Shown here: piece by piece, positions 36,508 to 47,204 of the stretch
How the letters are laid out: each line of letters begins with the position of its first letter
Numbering within the stretch: the first letter of the stretch is position 1
DNA from: Blastomyces gilchristii SLH14081
Taxonomy: Eukaryota > Ascomycota > Eurotiomycetes > Onygenales > Ajellomycetaceae
Assembly (NCBI RefSeq): GCF_000003855.2
Contig: NW_003101670.1
Coordinates: forward strand, 272,841-336,840
Direction: 5' to 3'
DNA length: 64,000 nucleotides
Made by a program: the position numbers and the translations under genes
The notes under the pieces: model-generated
What the model was told of the DNA's origin: nothing
The model's database searches: none
The model's input: only the letters and a program-made list of their open reading frames with translations

Positions 36508-37801
36508 GTGAGCGCTCTCGCATTGGACAGGATTACCAATCGTCTTGCCAGTCATGGTGGCTCCAAGGGCGGATATAGTCACCATTTACTCGCGCGTCAT
36601 ATCTATGAATATTCACGGCCCGAGTTGTCCAGGGACACATTCCTGCGAGTTTCCTCATTGTCTCGGTGGTTAGATATCAGGAGTGATGAGATATCGACAT
36701 GGGTGATGATCAGATACCTCCAAAATTTATTCAATTGGCAGACATGTTCCTCGACCAGTTCTTTCTCCCATGTTTGTGCGGCATCCGCCGGGATCTCATT
36801 TCCCATCCACTCATACTTTTATAGTGAAAGCAAGTGGGCATATTGCAATATTGCGCCACAGCCCTTTCCCGCACAGCTTTGAGCAATAGAAAGTGTACGT
36901 TCACTCACATGAAATCACTGGCCCCTCTAAACCAGTTTCATGCCCTCGAGCTCTTTGCCTATTCATGACCGAGATCGTTGTGTGATCTCCCAGGTTCTTG
37001 GCCGGAAAGAAGAAGTAAACAAGTCAGCACAGTTTGCATGTCCGGGATAATTATGGAAATCTGCTCAAAGATGAGGATAAATTCCAGTCACTGGGAGTGG
37101 CACATATACTGCCCCTACTCCCTCGCGCAAAGGAACAAGAATATACAGCTGCTAGGTTATCCGTCTAAAATAGACTTTCCCATGGTTAAATGGCGGACAG
37201 GATGATCACAGAAGGACTACGATTGATATCCCTAACATATTGGATTGCGACATGGCTTATCTCATTGAGGGTGCTCATATCGATAGCCCACGCAATGTGA
37301 TCAACCTGACTTGGACTTGCCGTGAACTCTTTGGCGAATTTTGAAGTATACTTTGACTATATTGCCGGTGAGGAACATAATTACCGGATTGAAACATTTC
37401 AAAAACCCAATCTCGTCAGTACGTCAGGGACTACTCATTTACTCGCAAATTCCCTTCTTAGCGAAGCAATGGTGATGAGTGCTCCCTCCCCCCGGCTACT
37501 TTCTCTACATCACCGGGCTATTGCTCATATCCTTCACTTGTCAGCGGGAGGTGAATACATTGATGAAGTACTCCAGAATTTTGACGAGATAGGTATGCAA
37601 GAGGATGATGAATCCACTGACCTGGGCTGTATTTGTCTTGTGGCATATGCGGTTCTGAAGGGGCGTTCGTTTTCTGTCTCTCAGCGCCTCAAAATAGAGT
37701 GCAATTCGGCTCCTAGAGGAGAGGAGGCCTCCACCCTCACTTCTGTCAACAAACTTTTTGCCCGCCTCTTTCGTGTCCGTTTCGCGGAACCAAAGTTCTA
37801 A
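36508..37801 (+). pseudogene. Frameshifted HNH-endonuclease-family gene
   Basis: Pieces of one fungal HNH (PF13391-type) protein occur in order but in different frames. A first piece at 36508-36882 has RDTFLR and DIRSDEIST, typical of the N-terminal region. A piece at about 36967-37050 reads DRDRCVISQVLGRKEE and ends in a stop at 37048. In another frame, 37046-37168 reads GNLLKDEDKFQSLGVAHILP. In another, about 37204-37344 reads LIEGAHIDSPRNVINLTW and RELFGEF, then a stop. From 37343 to 37801 the frame has EVYFDYIAGEEHNYRIETF and PSPRLLSLHHRAIAHILHLS, ending at a natural stop. The last shift is a single extra T in the T run at 37339-37342. Some breaks could be introns, but the stop-linked frame changes make an intact gene unlikely. 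The second His of the HILPH signature is replaced by Leu. Confidence 0.8.
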
Positions 37802-38542
37802 AAAGAAAGGATAGCTTCCGCTGATGAAGGATTTATGATATATATATACATGGATATTTCTTGTAGACATGCCCTTCGGCTAAGAAGCCCCCCTGTGATC
37901 CTTTCTTTGTTTCTTGGATGTCGGTAGCTCCCCCTTGACAGTCAGCCAAGGCGAGTAAGGGGGTATTGCCCACGTAGATCTATGATAGATTAACTTTCTC
38001 CAGCCCCGGCAGCTGTCATCATGATTATTCAGCTGAATGAATTCAGTAGTTGGTTAATGTATGAGGAATCATTAACAACATTCACACGCGCTCCAGGAAA
38101 TAGATTTTCACTCTGTGGAAAGCGATCACTTCCCTCTCTCCTCCCCCTAACCGATATGGGGTCCCGGGTCGGAAAAAAAAATAGAAATGAAAATGATAAT
38201 AAGAAATAAAAATCACCTCGGACGAGGATAAAGCACATACAAAGAATCTGTGCAACAATTGTTGCTCCAACTCCTATCAATGTATGTATTAGTTATTCAA
38301 AGTCTCAAATTTTATAATTATTGTTTAGATGAGATATACATTAAAGAAAGAACAAATTAAAAAAAATAAAATAAATAAAAAAAAATAAAAAATAAAAAAT
38401 AACTGCTCAAAAACAATATTCACTTCTTTATTACTATTAATACAGCTAGTTACAAAAGAAAGAAAAAAGGTGGGGGGGAAGGGGGGAAGGGGAGAGAGGA
38501 ACATAGTTGACAATATTAATGAGCAAAAAAAGAACCAGCAAA

Positions 38543-38588
<46 letters not shown>

Positions 38589-39661
38589 TAAAACACGCCA
38601 CGGGGTTAGGGCGAGGCGGGGCGGGGCGGGGCGGGGAGGAGCTGGACATCAGTTGATATAAAATTAATAAGCAAAAACCCGCCTCTCGGCTCCGCACTCC
38701 GCTCTGCCGACTCAAGATTTTGAGTCCAATGAATGATGATTATTAATTAAGATAGGGGGGTGGGGAGGGTAGAAAGAAAGACGCAAAGAAATGAAATGAA
38801 ATAAGACGGGGGCCAAATAAAAATTATATGTACGGTGTATTGTGAAGGACACGCGCAAGCCAAGGCATAGATGGAATAGTAGAATGGTGTAGAATAAGCG
38901 CGCGCCTGCGCGCCCGCCTGCACACATTCATCTTTTTACCGCACGTTAATAATGGTTGTTGGTGGCTACGGGCAAAATGAGGGGGAGCAAATGCGAAACC
39001 CTTGTGTCCACTGAGAGAGAGGGTGAGTGAGTCGTTGTTTTTCGTATCTACTCAACATTCATTGAACGGTCCGCTCTCTCAAAAATTTAACATGCCGATT
39101 GAGTTCTAGTATAGCATAGATGTTATGGTATGGTAGGTTAGAAAACAACAATTAATTAAGATGGGTAATACGTGACAAAAGAATGCTGCTGGCTTGGGTA
39201 AAATAGCTGCGGGCGGCGGGCGCCTTCATCATACATATAATATATAGGAGTGGCGAAGGAGAAAAACGAAGAAGAGGAAGAACCAAAGGAAGAAGAAGAA
39301 AAAGAAGAAGAAAAATCATATACAAGGAAGCAGCCATAGAATTAACGTACGTCCTGAGTTGGAAAGGGCTGGCTGGCTGGCTTGATGGCTGGCTGATGAT
39401 GTAGCGAGTCTAGGTGTAGAACGGTTCAAATTGATTATTAAAAAAAAGACGAAAACCAACAAACGTCCTTCATATCACACCGAGTCATTCGAATGAGTTC
39501 AGAGCGAGGACGGATAGTTTAGATAGGTCTAAGGGGGCTAATAAAAGGGAATGGTGGTTGATACAGTCACATCCCCCATCCCAACCATTCTCCAACCCCA
39601 ACTTTCCCTCCCGACCTTTTTTTTCTTTTTCGCTTTTTGTTTCAAATTTCAATGTCCATCT
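37802..39661. other. Repeat-rich intergenic region
   Basis: About 1.9 kb with no supported gene. It holds A-rich tracts (38346-38400), a 43-nt poly-A (38544-38586), a G-rich GGGGC tract (38617-38637), AAG-rich stretches near 39265-39315 and GGCT repeats near 39367-39395. The 3' UTR of the transporter gene lies at its right end. Confidence 0.6.
38544..38637. repeat. Poly-A (43 nt) followed by GGGGC tandem tract
   Basis: An A run covers 38544-38586. From 38617 to 38637 four to five GGGG runs separated by single C could form a G-quadruplex on the plus strand. Confidence 0.9.
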
Positions 39662-42375
39662 CTACTTGGAAACACTCGCATTCCGAGACTGAGTGGCAGC
39701 CTCACTCTGCCTGCGCAGCTCCTTCTTATAATTCTCGTCCTCCGCGATATTCTCAAAGTGGTACAGCGGTTCCAGCTCGACCTTCATGCGGAAGATGTAC
39801 CGCTTAACCCAGTAAGGGAGTGCGGTGAATGTTTGATAGCTCATGTGCTTGCGGGTGGGGACTGCGAAGATGTAATCCAATTCTTCCAGGGTGCGCTGTT
39901 TTGTTTCGGGGACCCAGAGGAAGATCATAATGAGGGCGAGGACGTTGAGGGCACTGGATTTCGTTGTTAAACTTTCGTTAGAGAAGGATCGACAAATTAC
40001 ATATGAAGCTTTATTTTTTTTTCAGAGCAAAGGGGGGGAGAAGTGATGGGGTGTTGCTTACGCATAGAAGCCAAGGGCACCTGTTGGGGTCATGGCACGG
40101 AACTGTCGGGGGAAGGTGATTGATAACACTGCGGCCCAGAATAAACATGTTGCAACCGCCCACGCCATACCAACCTCTGTTAAATTAAAGCATTAGCATT
40201 ATCCAGAACAAATAAATGTAAACGATTGGTTTTTTTTTTTTCCCAACGTGTTTGCCGGAGCTAAAATAGGGGGAGCATACCTCGGTGAGAAAGAGGGAAG
40301 ACCTCAGCAGAGTACGTGAAGGGTACAGGACCTTCTCCCGGAGAGTAAAATGCAGCGAACAAGTAGATGAAGAAAGCAATAACACCCAGATGAGCCTTGC
40401 TGTCTTCCGGAATATAGAACGCCAGGCCACCAGCAAGCATAGTCCATGCCATCTGTGGGAAGGTGAAGAGCAAGAGCGCACGCCGTCCATAGGTGTCAAT
40501 CGTCCAGACTGCAGGGAACGCGAACACGAAGTTGATCAGACCGAAACCCCAAGATGCAAACAGTGACTCGGTAACAGTGGCGTTTGCTCCCTTGAAAATA
40601 GTCGATGAGTAGAATGCCATGGTGTTGATACCGCACATTTGCTGCGCAATCATGACGACGAACGACGCGAGGGTTGCCCGACGGACACGGGGGACGGTGA
40701 ACAATTGGAAGAACCGAGTGACGTAGTTGCTCTTTCCAGCGATCTGTTCTTCAATTTGGATCTGCGAATACATGTAGTACAAGTCCCGAGCTGCCTGGAT
40801 TGGGTGATTCCGCAGAGCAAGAAGGGATTGGTAAGCCCTGTCGACTTTTCCTTTCTTGATAAACCAACGTGGAGACTCAGGGCACCAGAACACTCCGATT
40901 ACAAGCGGGACAGCTGGAATGAATGCAGAGCCCAACTGAAGTCTCCAAGAGATATTGCCGGTGTCTTTTACTGCAAGGTTGGCGCTGAATCCTAGCAAAA
41001 TACCAAAGGCAGTCCAACTATATTTAAATGTTAGTTCAACGAGAATAAAGCAGTGGAGGGAGGGAATGGGAGGAAATCAAAAGGACGGGCGCCGTCTTAC
41101 AGTTGCCAGCACATAACAAGGCCACCGCGGATAGAAGCGGGTGTATTTTCAGCGCAGAAAATTGGTACAGTGGAAGCTTTGGCGCCCATTCCAATTCCCA
41201 TGAGCAAGCGTGAGACCAGTAATTGGGGCCAGCTTTGAGCCACAGCAGAACCGATAGGAGTGAGGACACAGAAGACGGCAGAGATAAAGATAGCCCCTCG
41301 ACGACCCAAGTAGTAGTTAATAGGGTCAGAGCACCAGCAACCACTGCAAAGTTCAAACGTTAGAACATGTGAATTTAAGAAAAGGAGGTACCGGGCGCAA
41401 ATTCCAGAACGTACAGGAAAGCCGATCCGATGTAAGGCCCACTACGGTTCAATTAGTTCTCAATTTAATGTATAGAAGAACTCAATAGGTAGGTAATAGG
41501 TGCAGACATACGCATTGACTAAACCAACAATCCATTGGTTCTTCTCAGCGTCCGGGTGATCTCTTTCAGGGAGATTGAAGGCTTCCGGGAAAGACAGGTT
41601 GGCGCCGTTGGAACCAGTCTGATCCCATCCCCTATACTTCAAAGTTAGAGAAATCTAACAATACAATGAATGGGAAAAGACCACACGCCAAACTTACTGG
41701 ACGGCGGCACCAATTGAACACAAAATGATGGTGTAGAGGAGAGGCTTTGGTTGGCGCCATTTGTGAAGGACTTCGTTGCGGATGGCGTCAACCTCATCAT
41801 CAGTGATGCCCTCGACATTCTCGAAATTGGCTGGATCTTTTGCGACTAGAGCACCCCTCTGCAGAATAGGCAAAACGTCTTCCAAGCCGAACCTCTGGGC
41901 GAATTCTTTGACGTCTCTCAACAAGGTTGGGTTAGGGATATCTGCAAGAGGATTTTTGATTCTACACCACGTGACAGTATTTAGACACAGTCAGCTCCTG
42001 CCCACCTCGATGGCCGTAACGGGGGAATGTCAGGAGTTCATTTGAGAGAAAGGTTGATCATACTTTGCGGATAAGTTTGCATTTAGATTGATCCTTTCGC
42101 GATCGCCCCGCTCGGCATTGTCAGAGCTTTGATCAGAGCTGGAGCCGCAAAAATACAATATGTAGTCAGCACATCCATTCTCGTGCTCTATGTAAGGTAT
42201 GTGTAGAATAGGTTTTTTTTTTTTTTAATTTTTATTATTTTTATTATTGATATTATTATATTTTTAATGGGACACACCTTTCACCCAATTTCTCGACTTC
42301 CTGCTCCATTTCCTGCTTGTCAAGGGGTTTTCCGGACACGGCCTCGGAGACTTCGTCCTTCCTGTTGTCCGCCAT
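39662..42375 (-). CDS. MFS sugar transporter (12-helix, sugar porter family)
   Basis: Nine exons, all in phase, give 656 residues: 42375-42278, 42138-42064, 41961-41698, 41631-41512, 41441-41415, 41343-41101, 41017-40281, 40176-40062 and 39953-39662. A hydrophilic N-terminus of about 140 residues precedes helix 1 ([21 protein letters not shown]). Sugar-porter signatures are [10 protein letters not shown] after helix 2, [19 protein letters not shown] between helices 6 and 7, [14 protein letters not shown] in helix 7, [11 protein letters not shown] and, after the last helix, [17 protein letters not shown]. Helix 10 contains [16 protein letters not shown]. It belongs to a fungal subgroup near polyol and sugar permeases; the substrate cannot be assigned. 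Exon 5 is only 27 nt (GPYIGSAF), supported by phase and family alignment. It acts in the plasma membrane as an expected proton symporter. Confidence 0.93.
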
Positions 42376-43482
42376 CTTCTTCGGCCACAGGCTGGCTGAT
42401 CAAAGATCAGACTCGAGCGGAAGGAAGGCAGGCAGACGTCGGAATAGAGTGGTGGTGTGACGCGAAATAGACGGGTGTGGGGAAAGGTGGATTTGGTGGT
42501 AGATCAAGTTCAAATTAGACGGAAGTGAGGACCAAAATACAAATGGGGGAGGATGTGGGAAGAAGCTTATATATACTGGGAAGAGACCCTTTGTGTGTGT
42601 GACCACGGGCAAGCGTTAAGCGTTCGGGAGTGCGTATATATATGTAAGCAAGGCACGGAGAGCTCAGTTTACTGCGCGGGATTGCATGCATGCATGTGTA
42701 CTATACCAAACTTGTAGATGGCAAGGAATGGGATGTATGCAGAGATGTGCGCGTGGATGTAACTGCTGTACCAGCCCGGGGGTAAATTTAGAGCACAGAA
42801 GCAACCTCCAAAAACCACGCGTGGGAGGTCAAAGAATGAATCGCGAATAAATGACGAACATCAAACCCGACCAACATCCGTTTTACTTTTTGAGCTTCCG
42901 CCCTGTCCAAACCCTGTAGCGCCTCTTCCTCCTTGGCCTCCGCATTGGTTTAGCGGTGCCGTTAGGGTGGAGATAGAGGGGAAGGAGGAGGAGGAGAAGG
43001 GGGGAAGGAGGAGGAGAAGAGGGGGGGAGCAAGCAAAAATAAGCTACAGGTTAAGGGAGCCTGCGGAAAGGATGACAGCCGGCTCTGGGACGAAGTATGA
43101 ACTTATTAGTGACAAAGTTCCCAAGTTACCCTCATCTCTAATCATCTGCGTTTCGGGGCGTTCGAAACGTTAAAACGAAAGGAAAAACGCACTGTGGATG
43201 AGCACAGATTGTTTCGAGCGCGTTGCGATAAGCAAGCAGCAAGCAGCAATGATGAGCGATTGGATATGGGGAATACACAATTTTGACACAGGTGGAGCAT
43301 GACAAAAGGATCCTCCTCCTCCTCCCCAGCCCCTAACCCCCAACCCAACGCCCATCACCGCCGCGCCGACTGCTGGCTGTGGTTAGTCGGGTGTTGTTGT
43401 GTGATGTTCCTTTTGTGTTTGTCGGTACCAATGACGATCCCTAGGCTAGGCAGAACTCTAAAACAGCCCCTAACGCCATCAG

Positions 43483-43527
43483 GAGGTTTAAGAGGCTTAA
43501 GAGGCTTATGAGGCTTATGAGGCGCAC
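43483..43527. repeat. 9-bp tandem repeat, GAGGCTTAW, five units
   Basis: Units at 43483, 43492, 43501, 43510 and 43519 read GAGGTTTAA, GAGGCTTAA, GAGGCTTAT, GAGGCTTAT and GAGGCGCAC; the last is degenerate. Confidence 0.9.
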
Positions 43528-46192
43528 TTAGGCTAGGTTTAGCTCCGGGATGGCATCATGGATCACGCATGCGGAAAGGTTACCAAGCCACTAGTCGGGA
43601 TCTTGCCTCGGTTCAAGCTGTACCATTTGTGTACGGTTATGGTATTTCCTTGTTGTTGACGGGCGGTTATAGGGATTGGCTGACAGCCAATTACAGTAAC
43701 CGACAAATACCGGCGCCCATAGCCTATCAAAACATATTATTTCCCCGTCCCGGACAGCAACCGCTGCAACACTACAACAACAACAGCCCTCCAGCAACGC
43801 TCAGTCAAGGCTGGGAATAACAGACTCCAACAACTGCTCAATTACGTCAATGTGCCTTGACTATTTAGTTCGGGTACGTACTATGCATGTATGTGTGTAC
43901 ATCTAGAAGGATCAGAAGTATGGGAATTTCCTACTTTATTTCTGTCGTTACAAGTAAGTTATCCTCCCAAAACGCTGATTTATTGGCCTATTTATTTAGG
44001 CGTCCTCACCTTCTCTTCTTCCCCCTCTCAGATCCCTTTGCACTCAGTTGCTTTTCAACCAAGGATCGCTGGACGGGTTGTAACTTGTCACTTGTAAGAT
44101 GTGGAGACAGATCCGCAATTATTCTTATTCTATTTTTCTCATCATCATCATCATATCATCCATCAATTCGCCGAAATAATCCACCGATGGATGCCCTCAG
44201 GTTATGTATATATGGATGTATGTACATACATGTACATGTACAATACTGTCTGTTTTGCTTGTTTGTCTGGCTTTCCAAGGCTTCCACTCCATATTCTGTC
44301 TGCTAAGGATTTTTTTTTGGGCAGGGCTGGGAAGGTTCAGGGGGGCTGCCTTGGCTGGGGCGCCGGCGAAGCTTTTCTCAGCCAGGAATCTCCACCTCAC
44401 CAACCATCCTCACAGGCTGGCAGAGAAAAGCTGAACTAAAATAGTGAAATATGGGACGCGTGTGGCCTAGCCGAACGATCTTCGATGTGGCTTTCCTTGG
44501 CGCGCCCCCGGCATCTCCAATCGCGGCCGGCAGCGGGCTGAAAGTGGGTTTTGCGAACGCCGTGTGGCGGTAGGCCATACGACGCCTCTCGATGGGCGGT
44601 CACGCAAGCACATGCGCATCCGCACAAACATGCACCCCGAGTGGGGTGTTGGTTGTGTGGCGGTTGCTCAACGAGGTCCGTGTCGATGCAATCCCGATTG
44701 TCATTATCAGCCTTGAACTTGGGCTGACTGGAGGAGCGAGGTACTCGCCCTTTGTTCCAACAGAACAAACAAAGTTCAGAAGGCGTAGCATCAAGAAACA
44801 AGCATTGATCACCGTTACGCGAAAGACAGGAGAAAAGTGTATGATTCAAAATCTACGGAGTACTCCGTAGAGCTTTTGCTGGTTGCAAACTGTTGATATG
44901 TTTCTCCCGGCTTCCCACATTGCCTAGGCATGTCTGGATACGTGTCGCTTAAAAATTCCAAACAGACCATCTGCTGATAATGACGAGAATCCTGCTGCGC
45001 TATATTTATATCCTCGCTCGCCCATATAAAGGAGGAGTAGGTACTCTGTACTGTACACCATCCAATCGCTTTCATTTTCCATTATTATTCAGTCTTCTCA
45101 CTGCCATTATTTTTTATTCTCTCAAATCGCGCAGATGATCAATCAATCCACTCTTCCTCCCTCCCCACGCCTTCCCCCCTCCTCCCCCCCCACAAAAAAA
45201 AGTCACGATTTAAATGCACGCATGCGGAAATATTCGAGAAACAGAGCATAGAAGTTTGCCTCACCTTTCTCTTAGCTGTAATCCATAGCTCTACGGCATA
45301 CCACGTAAAAAATTCTGTCTGATCAGCCGAAACCGAAACCCCAACCTCTCAGTTACATGGATAGCTTACATTGTGGCCTCTCCCCTCCTTCATCATCAAC
45401 ATCCGCAACGACAAAAAATGAACGTTCATCCAACAAAAGGTTCGGGGCGAGGGGCAAATAATAATAATAATAACTAATATCCTTGCCCTCCCAACCAATG
45501 GACTTCAATAATGTGTCCGACCCCCCACGGTTCCGCACCTCGGCCACACCCCTGGTGAATCCCGGAACTCGAGAAAGGATCATGGCTAGGTAGGTAGGGT
45601 TGCCCTTTTTTTTTTTACACTCCGGACTTAAATGGATGACATGGGTACGGGGTACAGGCAGTTACCTAATATATTATTTCCGTCGGAGAATTCATGCGCC
45701 TAGCTCGTGTATGTTTTAAAGAGGGAGGAAGAACGGAAGAAACAGAATGGATGGCATCGGTCCACGCTGAATTAGAGCTGCCATATTTATGTATAGTTAG
45801 TTAGTTAGTCAACCTTCTCTCAAGCGCGAAGGAGTGTGTGCCATTATTCTTCTTCGTATTATTATGATTGGCGGCTCTTTCTACCCGCAGGTTAGCCAGC
45901 TACATACGGAGTAAGTACAGAGTTATATAAGGTTACGGATCCGACGGGAGTATGAATGATAGGATAGCCTTGGTTATCACGATTAAGGTTGCGTTCTAGC
46001 CGCCAGTTCCATCCCCCCATCCCCCGCTGGCCCACCCCGATTGGGCCCGGGAAGTCAGTGTGAAACATGTCACATGTTCATCCAGGCGGAGTAAAACTAT
46101 ATTTTCATTTCAGCTCAGTTGGTTGTTCTTGATGAATTCCGCTGTTGTTCTTGAAATTTGGCTGGTAACGACCACCGCACAATCACAGGGAG

Positions 46193-46274
<82 letters not shown>
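46193..46274. repeat. Compound repeat: poly-A (41 nt) then (GA)20
   Basis: A run 46193-46233 is followed directly by alternating GA to 46274, about 0.9 kb upstream of KES1. Confidence 0.95.
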
Positions 46275-46276
<2 letters not shown>

Positions 46277-47040
46277 GAACTAAACTATCCCAATGATGAT
46301 TCGTGATGTTTTAACCCTCTTCTTCTTTATTTTGTATATATCAGAATGAAGCTAACCCTTTTGACTTCACTTACACAGCTTGCCATAGAAACGAAGAGGG
46401 GCCAGCCACTCTTCTTCTGACCATTTTCCTCCGACAGCAGCGGATTCCTTGAGACCAGATTGCCTGCATAAATTGAGAAGGCGACTCAGCTGCGTTGTGC
46501 ATGTTGCGAAACATCATTTTCGTGTAGCCCAAGGACTAAAGGAGAGCAGCTAAAAACGTGTTAAATCTCTGATGCTCCTTGTGTTTACTTTGGTCTCTTT
46601 TTTTTTTTTTTTTTTTGTATGTGTCTCTCAGGTATCGTCTCTCAGGTATCAGATATGATGGAGTGAGAATTGTGAGAGACAGCTGAAAATATTCCAGTAT
46701 AGCTGGTAATTAGTTATAGGGGCAAGAGTATGTCCTGAAAAGCTGAAGAGGATATAGCTGTGAAGCTGTGAAAATCATTTTTCATGATAGTTAGTGTACA
46801 GAGTATAAATGTTTCAAGAGCAGATAGAGAGAGCAACCAGAGTTGACTATTGGCCCGGAACAAGTACTCTACAGGTATCTTTGAGCTGGGAAACAATGGG
46901 AACACAAGCAGGCGACTGCTCAGCTGTGACCCAGTAGTGACTTCTAAGGCCTTTGTTTTGGGGGAGAAAAGCTTGGCACGCTGCTGGACCCAACCAACGC
47001 CGACTCAGCTTCACACTTCCACTCCCAGACTGCAAGCTCT

Positions 47041-47078
47041 CACACATACACACACATATACATATACACACATATACA

Positions 47079-47110
<32 letters not shown>
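47041..47110. repeat. CA/TA-rich tract followed by (CT)14 in the KES1 leader
   Basis: ACACATA-type repeats at 47041-47080 run into (CT)14 at 47083-47110, about 95 nt before the KES1 ATG. CT-rich leaders just before transcription or translation starts are common in filamentous fungi. The (GA)20 tract 0.8 kb upstream is its reverse complement. Confidence 0.9.
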
Positions 47111-47112
<2 letters not shown>

Positions 47113-47204
47113 ACTAGCCATACTATTCTTGTCGTATTCTGTATCTTACCCTCGCTTGGCTATCTTGGTTTTGTCCTCGCCTGCGTATCCTTATTCCCCC
47201 AACC

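Larger units (their letters stand above)
42376..47204. other. 4.8-kb gene-free region
   Basis: The largest gene-poor stretch. Open frames are short, mutually overlapping and lack recognisable domains. Contents include the T-rich/ATT tract at 42214-42262 (inside or just below the first transporter intron), a GGAGGA purine tract at 42985-43027, a 9-bp tandem repeat at 43483-43527, an 18-bp palindrome at 44853-44870, and further TACGGAGTA/TACAGAGTA motifs at about 45041, 45905 and 46796. It ends with a poly-A/GA compound repeat and a CA/CT tract. It includes the promoters of both the transporter and KES1. Confidence 0.6.

Noticed and set aside
43887..44849. Several 110-140-codon frames on both strands
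   Set aside because: They overlap each other, have no conserved motif or consistent codon bias, and include simple-sequence segments.
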